Source: Pannonibacter carbonis (GTDB taxonomy: Bacteria > Pseudomonadota > Alphaproteobacteria > Rhizobiales > Stappiaceae). From it: a stretch of 57,978 nt of DNA. Position numbers and translations under genes: made by a program. Location of the stretch: positions 1-57,978 of the forward strand of contig NZ_PUDR01000021.1 in the NCBI RefSeq assembly GCF_003012935.1, given 5' to 3'. The notes below the pieces were generated by a model that saw only the letters and a program-made list of their open reading frames with translations, did not search any database and had not been told where the DNA came from. Below are positions 50,104-57,978 of this stretch, one piece after another (the first letter of the stretch is position 1; every line of letters starts with the position of its first letter).

Positions 50104-51894
50104 TCAGGCGGCCTTGACGGAGGTTTCGGACACGAAGGCTTCGATGGCTTTCTGCAGCACGCTTGCGCGCTGGTTGAGGGTCTGGGCCTCGTCCTGCAGC
50201 TTGTCGGCGAGACGGCTGTTGTCCTGGGTCATCGAGCCGACCTGGTTGACCGACTGGGTCAGGGTGTCGGTGTTGTGGGTCGAGACCTGGGCAGCGCGGG
50301 CGATTTCACCGGTTGCCTCTTCCTGCTGGGCGATCGAGAAGGCGAGATCTTCAACGAAGCCCTGCATTTCGGTCAGGATGCCGTTGATCGAGTTGATCGA
50401 CGAGACCGAGCTGGTGGTCGAGCTCTGGATCGCCTCGATCTGGGTGCGGATGTCGTCGGTTGCCCGGGCAGTCTGGTTGGCGAGCGTCTTCACTTCGGCG
50501 GCCACGACCGCGAAGCCCTTGCCGGATTCGCCGGCGCGGGCGGCCTCGATGGTGGCGTTGAGGGCCAGGAGGTTTGTCTGTTCGGCAATATCCTGGATGA
50601 GGCCGATGACGGTGCCGATGCTCTCGGCCATCTTGTCGAGCCGCTCCATGTTGGTGCTGGCTTCGGACGAGACCGAACTTGCAGCGCCGATGCGGGTTTT
50701 CACATGGGTGATGCGCGAGGTGATCTCGGACAGGGACGAGGTCAGCTCGGTGGTCGCAGATGCCACCGTCTGGGCGGCGGAGCCGGCCTCGGACGTTGCC
50801 ACCAGCGAGCGGCGGGACTGTTCATCCGTTGCGCTGGCCGAGTGCTTGAGCTGGCCGGAGATGCCCTGAAGATCCTTCACCGAGCCGGACAGATCGCCAA
50901 AAATACCGGCGACGCGTTCATTGAAGGACATGGCGATGTTGCGCCGTTCGGCTGCGATGCGCTGATTGACGGCAGCGGCCTCCTCGGCTTGGCGGCTTTC
51001 CATCGCCCGCTTCTCGATCAGCGACTGACGGAAGCTCTCAAGGGCGGTCGCCATGTCGCCAATTTCGTCGCCGCGCCCCAATCCTACGATCTGTCGATCG
51101 ATCGAGCCACCGGCAATCGCGCTCATGTCCTCGCCCAGCCTGTTCATGCTGCGCAGCATGCCGAAGTAGATCATGGCGACAAGACCCATCAGGGTCGCCA
51201 GCGTCAAAGCGATTGAAATGTTCAAGATCAGGCTGGCGAAATTATCTTCGGCCTGCGCAATCTCGATGGCTGTCTGGGTGCGCTGTTCCATCATCTGGTA
51301 GAACTTGTCGACCGGCTTCATGATGTTGGCCTTGAAGCCATGGTATTGCGTGCTGTGCAGCATCTTGATCGGCTTGGCCGGATCGTCGGCCGCGATCGGC
51401 TTGCCGTCCTTGTCGAGGCCCTTGACGTAGTTCATCGCCTCGACCTCAAGGTTGACGAGGCCGTCAGAGTTTTTCTTGGCCTCATCCAGCAGCGCCAGTT
51501 CTGCCTGCGTGAAGCCCGCTTCGACCATCCGGTCCAGCAGCGCGCCAGTCTCGCCGTCCGGGCGCGGCTTTGCAGTACCGGCGGCAACAAAGTCCCAATA
51601 GATGCGGTGATAGTCCTGTGGCGTTGGCTTCTCGCCGTTGCGGATGGCCAGGATCGCGTTGTATTGCGCCTCATACTGGGCATCGCCCGTCACCACATAA
51701 GTCCGTGCAAGGCGCGTCAGGTCATCCGAACTCTGGCGCAACTCGTCGGCCAGCAGGTAGGACTGGTACTTGCCCTCGATGGCCTGTTCGAGGTGGAGAT
51801 TTGCACTCTTCGATTGCTGCAGCGCAAACACGAGGCCGGCGCCCGATGCCGCAGAGATGCCGGCTGCTACGAAGACTAGTGTGGAAATCCGCAT
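50104..51894 (-). CDS. Methyl-accepting chemotaxis protein with helical sensor
   Basis: This second chemoreceptor is unrelated in its sensor to the one at 32980. The product has 596 residues. A membrane span at about 4-24 is followed by a predicted all-helical periplasmic domain (about 25-220), which contains [20 protein letters not shown] and [10 protein letters not shown], a pattern seen in other proteobacterial receptors and hybrid kinases. A second span is at about 222-247, then HAMP to about 300 and a signalling domain with [22 protein letters not shown] near residue 438. GGAGAG precedes the ATG. The ligand is unknown. Confidence 0.93.
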   Translation of the reverse strand: MRISTLVFVAAGISAASGAGLVFALQQSKSANLHLEQAIEGKYQSYLLADELRQSSDDLTRLARTYVVTGDAQYEAQYNAILAIRNGEKPTPQDYHRIYWDFVAAGTAKPRPDGETGALLDRMVEAGFTQAELALLDEAKKNSDGLVNLEVEAMNYVKGLDKDGKPIAADDPAKPIKMLHSTQYHGFKANIMKPVDKFYQMMEQRTQTAIEIAQAEDNFASLILNISIALTLATLMGLVAMIYFGMLRSMNRLGEDMSAIAGGSIDRQIVGLGRGDEIGDMATALESFRQSLIEKRAMESRQAEEAAAVNQRIAAERRNIAMSFNERVAGIFGDLSGSVKDLQGISGQLKHSASATDEQSRRSLVATSEAGSAAQTVASATTELTSSLSEITSRITHVKTRIGAASSVSSEASTNMERLDKMAESIGTVIGLIQDIAEQTNLLALNATIEAARAGESGKGFAVVAAEVKTLANQTARATDDIRTQIEAIQSSTTSSVSSINSINGILTEMQGFVEDLAFSIAQQEEATGEIARAAQVSTHNTDTLTQSVNQVGSMTQDNSRLADKLQDEAQTLNQRASVLQKAIEAFVSETSVKAA

Positions 51895-52201
51895 TACAAT
51901 CTCTCCGGGAAATCAATTTTCCGTAAGGTAAGATTGCGTGCGCCGCGTAAATGAACGATTAAATTTCAAAAATTTGAAAATTGTAGAACGAGAGAATTTT
52001 CGATACTGGTTGCATTGTTTGATTGAAAAAATCTTAGATTGATTTGGTGTTTCGGTTTTATGTAGTTCTCCATTTTTTACTTATGGAGAAATTGGCATAT
52101 TTGTCTCATTCTATGTATTCGCAAACTCTGAGTAATGGCTATGTGTGCGCTGCAGTAGGGGTTTCGGCTTTATTGTCATTATTCTCATGTCTTCGTCATC
52201 T
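51895..52201. other. AT-rich intergenic region
   Basis: This 307-base gap is far richer in A and T than the rest of the window, with many runs of A and T. It must contain the promoter of the minus-strand chemoreceptor, but no -35/-10 pair stands out. It includes the near-palindrome AATTTCAAAAATTTGAAAATT at about 51962-51982. No gene was found in either strand. The composition fits a bent or silencer-bound promoter, which is inference. Confidence 0.6.
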
Positions 52202-52543
52202 TTAGTTGTCAAAAAGTCGCCCTCGGCGACTGAAAAGCGGTTCTTCGCACTGGAAGCCAATCTGGCATTGCGGTGCGTCGCGGGTCTTTTCATAGGCTGG
52301 GACGGCATCTTCCCAGCTGTCGCAATAGGCGCGGCTGGTGACAAAGCGGTCATATGTGTTCCGTCCGGTGGTGAAGACGACCGCGCCGTTTCGGGCGAGT
52401 GTCTGCTGCGCCTCGCGGCAGGTCATCTGCCGCAGGTCCGGCCTGGCCAGACTTGCCGTGGTTGTGGCGAAGAGCGCTGTCAGTGCAACGGCAATGCAGG
52501 CGACAGTTGGCCGGGTTGCTGAACGAGGCGATGGGATGGGCAT
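52202..52543 (-). CDS. Small secreted protein with four cysteines, unknown function
   Basis: This 113-residue protein is not recognised as a named family. ATG 52543 has GGAG six bases upstream; a TTG at 52555 is less likely. A signal peptide with hydrophobic core VACIAVALTALFA ends near SLA. The mature part, about 78 residues, has four cysteines (in MTCREAQ, AYCDSW, APQCQIG and FQCEEPL), enough for two disulfides. The TGRNTYDRFV segment lies between the first two. It is likely periplasmic. It sits after folB on the same strand with a 118-base gap. Confidence 0.82.
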   Translation of the reverse strand: MPIPSPRSATRPTVACIAVALTALFATTTASLARPDLRQMTCREAQQTLARNGAVVFTTGRNTYDRFVTSRAYCDSWEDAVPAYEKTRDAPQCQIGFQCEEPLFSRRGRLFDN

Positions 52544-52661
52544 GGGCTGCTCCAATAAACGACGTCTGCAACCGACCGGCCATCAAACTGTGAAGGCCGG
52601 ACCCTGGACCAGACTACATCTCTAAGATAAGCGGCAAACGGCCGACAGTAAGGCCCCGGCG

Positions 52662-53027
52662 TTAACTTTCGCGTGTGCGCTCGATCTCGACGCTGGCCCT
52701 GCCCGAGGAAATCGGCAGTGGTGCGCCCGGCTTGTGCACGCGGATGCGCACCTTCTCGATGCGCGGGTCAGCGGCCAGAACGGCTTCGGCAATCGCGCCG
52801 GCGAGACGCTCGATCAGCTTGAAGCGCGAACCCGTAACAACGCCCTCGATGATCTTCGTCAGTGACCCGTAACAGACGGTGAGGGCGTAATCGTCTTCGC
52901 GGCTGGCTGGCCCAAGATCCATCCAGCAGGCAAGGTCGACATGAAACCGCTGGCCGAGCCGGGTCTCTTCCTCATAAAGCCCATGATAGGCAAAAAAGGC
53001 GAGATCCTCGAGATAGATGACGTCCAT
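52662..53027 (-). CDS. folB: Dihydroneopterin aldolase
   Basis: FolB converts dihydroneopterin to 6-hydroxymethyl-dihydropterin in folate synthesis. The frame is open to 53105, but ATG 53027 has AGGAG upstream and begins MDVIYLEDLAFFAYHGLYEEE. The product has 121 residues, the family length. Key residues are present: the substrate-region Tyr14-His15-Gly16, Glu21, the pterin-anchoring Glu73 in KLIERLAG, and Lys99 in VHKPGAPLP. No other folate gene is in the window, so it is a lone member of the pathway. Confidence 0.93.
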   Translation of the reverse strand: MDVIYLEDLAFFAYHGLYEEETRLGQRFHVDLACWMDLGPASREDDYALTVCYGSLTKIIEGVVTGSRFKLIERLAGAIAEAVLAADPRIEKVRIRVHKPGAPLPISSGRASVEIERTRES

Positions 53028-53170
53028 GCGTCCGGCTCCTGCAATGACGGGCGGGCAAAGGCGGGCAGGGGCCCGCGCCGGCGGGGGCGCAGGCGCCTGC
53101 GTCATAGGCCAGAGGCTTGCAGAAATCCAGTCGCAGCTTGCGTGTGGTTCAATTCAGATGCGCACGCGCT

Positions 53171-53632
53171 TCAGGAACTGCGTCCCGGCGCGCAGGGCGA
53201 GCCTTTCAGCACCTCGCGAACACCGCGCAGGGAGAATTGCGAATAGCTCTCGTCTGCGAAGCGCACGGCGAGGTTCTTTGCCGCTTCCAGTTTCTTCCAG
53301 AGCATTTCCGACCGGTCGGCACAGGCCGGGCAGTCCGATTTCACATAACCTTGTTCATCGGCTGTGACGTCAAAGGCCGAGCGGTCGAGCACGATCTTGA
53401 TCGTCTTGCGAGCCGGGGCGTTGTGGCCCTTGATGTCGATGTCGAGGATCGCGCCGGCAAGACCGCGCGCCGGATTGCACCAGATGATGAAATGGGAGCC
53501 ATCCTCTGTGGAGGTGAAGTATTTTTCATAGCCCTTCACCGTTTCATGGCGCCAATAAAGCTCGTCCGCGAAGGCTGCCGTTGCAGATGTCATGGTCAGT
53601 GCCGCCGCTGCGGCAAGGATTATTCCCCTCAT
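53171..53632 (-). CDS. Secreted protein of unknown function
   Basis: This 153-residue protein is not recognised. ATG 53632 is preferred over starts up to 53662 because it begins directly with a signal peptide, MRGIILAAAAALTMTSATAAFA, cleaved near residue 22. The mature domain starts DELYWRHETVKGYEKYFTST and has four cysteines (IIWCNP, SDCPACAD, GSPCAPG). It is probably periplasmic and disulfide-bonded. A GGGGGAC stretch precedes the start. It lies upstream of folB on the same strand. Confidence 0.82.
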   Translation of the reverse strand: MRGIILAAAAALTMTSATAAFADELYWRHETVKGYEKYFTSTEDGSHFIIWCNPARGLAGAILDIDIKGHNAPARKTIKIVLDRSAFDVTADEQGYVKSDCPACADRSEMLWKKLEAAKNLAVRFADESYSQFSLRGVREVLKGSPCAPGRSS

Positions 53633-53859
53633 TGGGTCCCCCGTATTTTTCTCCATAGGCACATTCTTCGATATTTACTAAAAAAATCTTCGCCGACCGC
53701 AGATTGACCCCGCGGAATCCACGCGCTCAAGTGGCGCTCTGACTGTTAGTCAAGATGAGGGGAGTCATCCTTTGGTGATATTGCGCGGCAGGTGGACAAG
53801 CGCCTACAACCAGATCACCCAACACCAGTAAGCCAATCAATAGGCGGGGGCAGACGCGC

Positions 53860-55872
53860 ATGTTTTCCAAGATCCTGATCGCGAACCGCGGCGAAATCGC
53901 ATGCCGTGTCATCAAGACCGCGCGGCGGATGGGGATCAAGACCGTTGCGGTCTATTCGGATGCGGACAAGGACGCGCTGCACGTGGAAATGGCCGATGAG
54001 GCCGTACACATCGGGCCTGCTGCCGCGGCAGACTCCTACCTCGTGATGGACAAGATCATCGCCGCCTGCAAGGCGACCGGCGCCGAGGCCGTGCATCCGG
54101 GCTATGGCTTCCTGTCCGAACGTGCCGCCTTCCCGAAAGCCCTGGCGGACGCCGGAATTGTCTTCATCGGCCCGAACCCCAAGGCCATCGAGGCGATGGG
54201 CGACAAGATCGAATCGAAGAAATTCGCCAACGCTGCCAAGGTCAGCACCGTGCCGGGCTATCTCGGGGTCATCGAGACGCCGGAACATGCGGTGGAGATT
54301 GCCACCGAGATCGGCTTCCCGGTCATGATCAAGGCCTCGGCCGGTGGCGGCGGCAAGGGCATGCGCATTGCCTGGAACGCCGGCGAGGTGCACGAAGGCT
54401 TCGCGCGCTCCAAGTCGGAAGCCGCCTCGTCCTTCGGCGATGACCGCGTGTTCATTGAGAAGTTCATCCAGAACCCGCGCCACATCGAGATCCAGGTGCT
54501 GGGCGACAAGCACGGCAATGTCATTTATCTCGGCGAGCGCGAATGCTCGATCCAGCGCCGCAACCAGAAGGTCATCGAGGAGGCCCCGTCGCCGCTGCTC
54601 GATGAAGCCACCCGCCGCGCCATGGGCGAGCAGGCCGTGGCGCTTGCCAAGGCCGTCAACTACGACAGCGCCGGCACGGTGGAATTCGTCGCCGGTCAGG
54701 ACAAGAGCTTCTTTTTCCTTGAGATGAACACCCGCCTGCAGGTGGAGCATCCGGTGACCGAACTCATCACCGGCATTGACCTTGTCGAGCAGATGATCCG
54801 CGTCGCCTATGGCGAGAAGCTGGCGATTGCGCAGGCCGATGTGAAGCTGAACGGCTGGGCGGTCGAGAGCCGCATCTATGCCGAGGATCCCTATCGCAAC
54901 TTCCTGCCGTCCATCGGCCGTCTCGTGCGCTACAGCCCGCCGGAAGAGAAGTCGGAAGACGGCGTGACCGTGCGCAACGACACCGGCGTCGTCGAGGGCT
55001 CGGAAATCTCGATGTTCTACGACCCGATGATCGCCAAGCTCGTCACCCATGCGCCGACACGCTTGGAGGCGATCGAGGCCATGTCGGAAGCGCTCGACGC
55101 CTTCTATGTCGATGGCATCCAGCACAACGTGCCGTTCCTGACCTCGCTGATGAGCCATCCGCGCTGGCGCGCCGGCACGTTGTCGACCGGCTTCATCGTC
55201 GAGGAATATCCGGATGGCTTTACGCCGGCAGTTCCGGATGCCGAGGCCAAATCGGTCCTGGCGGCGGTGGCGCTGACCATGGAAACCCTGCGCCGCGAAC
55301 GCCTGGACCATCTGCCGGGCCGGCTGCGTCCGCACACGGGTGCCGTGCGCGAGCAGTGGACCGTGAAGATCGGCAAGGATTACATCCCGGTCCGCATCAC
55401 TGAGGGCTATCCGGCAGCACCGCTTGAAATGGATGTCTCCGTCGACGGCGGTGATGTCGTCACGGTCACTTCGGACTGGGTGCCGGGTGACCGGCTGTGG
55501 CGCGGCTCCATCGGGGACCGCCGCGTGGTGGTGCAGGTACGCCCCGTCACTTCCGGCTACCGGCTCGACTGGCAGGGCTTCTCCGTCATTGCCAAGACCA
55601 TGACCCCGCGCACGGCGGAACTCGACGCCCTGATGCCGGAAAAGCTGCCGCCGGACACTTCGAAGTTCCTGCTGTGCCCGATGCCGGGTCTCGTCGTCTC
55701 CGTCATGGTCAGCGAAGGCCAGGACGTGAAGGCCGGCGAGGCGCTCGCCATCGTCGAGGCGATGAAGATGGAAAACGTGCTTCGCGCCGAACGCGATTGT
55801 GTTATCAGCGAGATCAAGGCCAAGCCCGGCGACAGTCTCGCCGTCGATGCCGTGATCATGGAGTTTGAATGA
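53860..55872 (+). CDS. pccA: Propionyl-CoA carboxylase alpha subunit, biotin carboxylase plus biotin carrier
   Basis: The alpha subunit carboxylates its own biotin with ATP and bicarbonate and passes the group to PccB. The product has 670 residues. The biotin carboxylase domain begins MFSKILIANRGEIACRVI; the glycine-rich ATP loop is KASAGGGGKGMRIA, and the ERECSIQRRNQKVIEEAP and MNTRLQVEHPVTELITGIDLV motifs follow. A linker domain leads to the biotinyl domain with Lys636 in EAMKMEN near the C-terminus. This full fusion and length fit PccA rather than stand-alone AccC. It overlaps the next gene by four bases. Confidence 0.95.
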   Translation: MFSKILIANRGEIACRVIKTARRMGIKTVAVYSDADKDALHVEMADEAVHIGPAAAADSYLVMDKIIAACKATGAEAVHPGYGFLSERAAFPKALADAGIVFIGPNPKAIEAMGDKIESKKFANAAKVSTVPGYLGVIETPEHAVEIATEIGFPVMIKASAGGGGKGMRIAWNAGEVHEGFARSKSEAASSFGDDRVFIEKFIQNPRHIEIQVLGDKHGNVIYLGERECSIQRRNQKVIEEAPSPLLDEATRRAMGEQAVALAKAVNYDSAGTVEFVAGQDKSFFFLEMNTRLQVEHPVTELITGIDLVEQMIRVAYGEKLAIAQADVKLNGWAVESRIYAEDPYRNFLPSIGRLVRYSPPEEKSEDGVTVRNDTGVVEGSEISMFYDPMIAKLVTHAPTRLEAIEAMSEALDAFYVDGIQHNVPFLTSLMSHPRWRAGTLSTGFIVEEYPDGFTPAVPDAEAKSVLAAVALTMETLRRERLDHLPGRLRPHTGAVREQWTVKIGKDYIPVRITEGYPAAPLEMDVSVDGGDVVTVTSDWVPGDRLWRGSIGDRRVVVQVRPVTSGYRLDWQGFSVIAKTMTPRTAELDALMPEKLPPDTSKFLLCPMPGLVVSVMVSEGQDVKAGEALAIVEAMKMENVLRAERDCVISEIKAKPGDSLAVDAVIMEFE

Positions 55873-56549
55873 CGCCAGGCGCGAAGGGGATCGACACGGT
55901 CCTGTTCGATCTGGACGGGACGCTGACCGATCCCTTTGTCGGCATCACCCGCTCGATCCAGTATGCCCTTGAGAAGCTCGGCACGCCGGTCCCGGCGGCC
56001 GAGGAGCTGGGCTGGTGCATCGGTCCGCCGCTGTGGGAGAGTTTTGCCGTGCTGCTGGGCCAGGACGGCGAGACCCATGACGACAAGGCGCTGCTTGACC
56101 GTGCCGTGGCGCTCTACCGCGAGCGCTACACCAGCGTCGGCCTCTACGAGAACGAGCTGATCGCCGGCATCGCGCCGCTGGTCGAGGCGCTTACCGGCGC
56201 AGGCCTCACCCTCTATGTCGCGACCTCCAAGCCGCATGCCTATGCCGGCAAGATCGTCGAGCATTTCGGGCTCATGCCGCAGTTCCGCAAGGTCTATGGC
56301 TCGGAACTGGATGGCACCCGCTCGGCCAAGGCCGAACTGATTGCACACCTCATCGAGCAGGAAGCGCGCGATGCCGCCAGCTGCGTCATGATCGGTGACC
56401 GCAAGCATGACCTCATCGGCGCCCACGCCAATGACATGCGGGCCATCGGCGTCACCTGGGGCTATGGCGGCTACGAGGAACTGGCCGCCGAACACCCGGC
56501 CTTGATCGCCCGTCTGCCGGATGAAATCCGCGCCTGGCTTTCAGTATGA
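55869..56549 (+). CDS. HAD-family phosphatase, Gph-like
   Basis: The product has 226 residues and is a HAD subfamily IA hydrolase. Motif I FDLDGTLTD gives Asp14 and Asp16, motif II is in YVATSKPHAYA, Lys is in the SAKAELI segment, and motif IV is MIGDRKHDLIGA. It differs from the other HAD gene at 42196. It overlaps pccA by four bases (ATGA), so it is translationally coupled and could remove a damaged or side-product phosphate linked to that pathway. That role is inference. The stop codon lies inside a TTTCAG/CTGAAA hairpin (56539-56555). Confidence 0.92.
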   Translation: MTPGAKGIDTVLFDLDGTLTDPFVGITRSIQYALEKLGTPVPAAEELGWCIGPPLWESFAVLLGQDGETHDDKALLDRAVALYRERYTSVGLYENELIAGIAPLVEALTGAGLTLYVATSKPHAYAGKIVEHFGLMPQFRKVYGSELDGTRSAKAELIAHLIEQEARDAASCVMIGDRKHDLIGAHANDMRAIGVTWGYGGYEELAAEHPALIARLPDEIRAWLSV

Positions 56550-56609
56550 CTGAAAATCACCGCTTGCGCCGATGCCGGATAGCGGTTTAGTCTCCCTGCA
56601 CCAGAAACA

Positions 56610-56779
56610 GGTCCTCGGGGCGGGGTGAAACTCCCCACCGGCGGTGATGGCCTTGGGGGACTTCCGAGAGGATGGACCCAAGTCCGCAGCCCGCGAGCGC
56701 CTTTCAGCTGACGCTGGAAGGGACAGCAGATCCGGTGCAACTCCGGAGCCGACGGTTACAGTCCGGATGAAAGAGAACC
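56610..56779 (+). ncRNA. FMN riboswitch (RFN element)
   Basis: This leader RNA senses flavin mononucleotide. P1 pairs 56610-56616 (GGTCCTC) with 56773-56779 (GAGAACC). The hallmark segments appear in order: CGGGGCGGGGTGAAACTCCC, CACCGGCGGTGATGG, AGCCCGCGAGCG, GGTGCAACTCCGGAGCCGAC and GGTTACAGTCCGGATGAAAG. A variable-length stem lies between the second and third. It controls the transporter gene starting 80 bases later. No rho-independent terminator is seen, so control is probably at translation. Confidence 0.97.
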
Positions 56780-56798
56780 TGGCCAGTCGTCGCTGCGC

Positions 56799-56822
56799 GC
56801 CGGCCTTGCGGTCGGCACCGGC
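56799..56822 (+). promoter_or_regulatory. Hairpin between the FMN riboswitch and its gene
   Basis: GCCGGC at 56799-56804 can pair with GTCGGC at 56811-56816 with one wobble. An alternative pairs GCCGG (56799-56803) with CCGGC (56818-56822). The two are mutually exclusive and lie between the aptamer and the start codon, where an expression platform is expected. There is no T run. Confidence 0.4.
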
Positions 56823-56858
56823 TTGCGCCTGGCTTTGCCCCGGGTCCATTGCCACAGG

Positions 56859-57767
56859 ATGGCCCGTGTCGTGCAGACTTCGTCGTTCCCTTCAAAGCCG
56901 CTGATTGCCGCCGCCTGCATGATCGGGGCCGGGGCGAGCTTTGCCCTCGTCAATGTCTGCCTGCAGGCGGCAACCATGCAGCTCGGTCTGCCGGCCGCCA
57001 GCGCCGCCTTCTGGCAATATCTGGTGGCGCTCCTGTTCGCGCTGCCCTGGATCCTCAGGCGGGGCAGGGCGGCGCTCGTGACGCGTCAGCCAAAGCTGCA
57101 TGCGCTGCGTATTCTTCTGGCGGTCGGCGGCGTGCAGGCCTGGGTCTTCGGGCTGGCCCATGTGCCGATCTGGCAGGCCGTCGCCCTGATCATGACTTCG
57201 CCCTTCTTCGTCATCCTCGGCGCGCGGATCTTCCTGAAAGAGCAGGTCGGTCCCCTGCGCTGGATGGCAACGCTGCTTGGCTTTGCCGGCGGCATGGTGA
57301 TCCTTGCCCCCTGGAGCGAGCGGTTCGAGCTCGCCGCGCTGCTGCCGGTGCTGGCTGCTGCGCTCTGGGGCGGGGCCTCGCTGGTGACCAAGCGCCTCAC
57401 CGGAGCCGAATCCGCCGACACGGTGACGCTCTACCTTCTCCTGCTGCTGACGCCGGTCAACGGCGCGCTGGCGCTGATTGATGGTGCCGTCGTGCCAACC
57501 GGCCTCAGCCTCTATCTGGCGCTGGGCGCGGGCCTCTTTACGGTCGCGGCCAACTACCTCCTGACGCTTGCCTATTCGCGCGCCGATGCGGCCTTCGTCC
57601 AGCCCTTCGACCATCTCAAGCTGCCGCTCAACATCCTCACCGGCTGGCTCGCCTTCGGCTTCATCCCCGACGGCTACCTCTGGCCCGGCGCCGCCCTCAT
57701 CCTCGCCGGTTCGTTCCTCGTCCTGATGGAAGACCATCTCGCCCGGCGGCAGATGGCGGTGGGGTGA
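56859..57767 (+). CDS. ribN: EamA/DMT-family transporter, probable riboflavin importer RibN
   Basis: This inner-membrane protein has about ten hydrophobic spans arranged as two EamA repeats. The product has 302 residues from ATG 56859; the frame is open from a TTG at 56823, which is less likely. Its FMN riboswitch strongly suggests flavin transport. RibN of Rhizobium is an EamA protein under the same control, and the length matches. The Shine-Dalgarno region is weak (CACAGG directly before the ATG), in keeping with translational control. The name rests on context and family, so a different flavin-linked substrate is possible. Confidence 0.8.
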   Translation: MARVVQTSSFPSKPLIAAACMIGAGASFALVNVCLQAATMQLGLPAASAAFWQYLVALLFALPWILRRGRAALVTRQPKLHALRILLAVGGVQAWVFGLAHVPIWQAVALIMTSPFFVILGARIFLKEQVGPLRWMATLLGFAGGMVILAPWSERFELAALLPVLAAALWGGASLVTKRLTGAESADTVTLYLLLLLTPVNGALALIDGAVVPTGLSLYLALGAGLFTVAANYLLTLAYSRADAAFVQPFDHLKLPLNILTGWLAFGFIPDGYLWPGAALILAGSFLVLMEDHLARRQMAVG

Positions 57768-57851
57768 GGGGAGGTATGCATAGCGGCCATCTGAGCCGAT
57801 ATCAGTCCGCAGGCCTATCGCGCCATCGCAGCGGTCATCCCCGCCTTGTGC

Positions 57852-57978
57852 CACTGCTGTCCGGTTTAAGTTTCTGGACAAGGTGCATGACATTGATTCT
57901 ACTCGTGTTCAGGCGTTTAGCGACGGTCTGGACACGGGCAGGAGGTCAATGTCATGCGTCATGAGAATAGCGTGTTTC
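57852..57978 (+). mobile_element. Left end of an IS4-like insertion sequence (partial)
   Basis: The last 127 bases look like the start of an insertion sequence. CACTGCTGTCCGGTTTAAG at 57852 is a plausible left terminal repeat, followed by a short leader and a transposase start with a good ribosome site. The exact left boundary is uncertain because the right end is outside the window. The bases just before it (GGTCATCCCCGCC) resemble half of the palindromic repeats seen at 49.6-50.0 kb. Confidence 0.55.
57954..57978 (+). CDS. Transposase N-terminus, cut by the window end
   Basis: Eight codons are visible from ATG 57954, reading MRHENSVF, nine bases or so after GGAGG. This start resembles the N-terminal DUF4372 segment of IS4-family transposases (MRHxxSVF). 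The identification rests on a very short peptide. Confidence 0.5.

Overview
The window is a GC-rich chromosomal segment of an alphaproteobacterium, most likely of the order Hyphomicrobiales (Rhizobiales). The evidence is the gene order tuf - tRNA-Trp - secE - nusG - rplKAJL - rpoBC - rpsLG - fusA - tuf - S10/spc/alpha operons, adk between secY and rpsM, an Atp12-type F1-ATPase assembly chaperone, and propionyl-CoA carboxylase genes. The family cannot be fixed from the sequence. The window begins at codon 4 of one tuf copy and ends 25 bases into a transposase gene, so it is probably a contig bounded by repeats.

Region 1 (1-32.9 kb) is one large, almost uninterrupted plus-strand block for transcription and translation: 32 ribosomal proteins, RNA polymerase alpha, beta and beta', SecE and SecY, NusG, EF-G, two EF-Tu copies, adenylate kinase and tRNA-Trp. 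Hairpins sit at the expected control points: tuf/tRNA-Trp, rplK leader, rplJ (L10) leader, rplL/rpoB, rpoB/rpoC, rpsL leader, tuf/rpsJ and the rpsM leader. Clear rho-independent terminators follow rpoC, the small gene after it, and rplQ. The two tuf copies appear identical across the shared length, ending abruptly after the stop codon.

Region 2 (33-43.7 kb) is plus-strand housekeeping: a chemoreceptor, a periplasmic Do/DegQ protease, the RarA/MgsA AAA+ ATPase, a large patatin-like protein, the CrcB fluoride channel, an RluC-type pseudouridine synthase, a HAD phosphatase and Atp12.

Region 3 (43.8-47.8 kb) is a minus-strand four-gene operon: a circularly permuted ATP-grasp enzyme, an alpha-E protein, a transglutaminase-like cysteine protein and the proteasome-like peptidase Anbu. 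This neighbourhood is known from comparative genomics, but its substrate and physiological role are not established. It is the most interesting system in the window.

Region 4 (48-58 kb) holds pccB and pccA (propionyl-CoA carboxylase) about 4.3 kb apart. Between them lie a block of palindromic repeats, a second chemoreceptor, an AT-rich spacer, two small secreted cysteine-containing proteins and FolB. After pccA come a HAD phosphatase, an FMN riboswitch with an EamA-family transporter (probable riboflavin importer RibN), and the left end of an IS4-like element.
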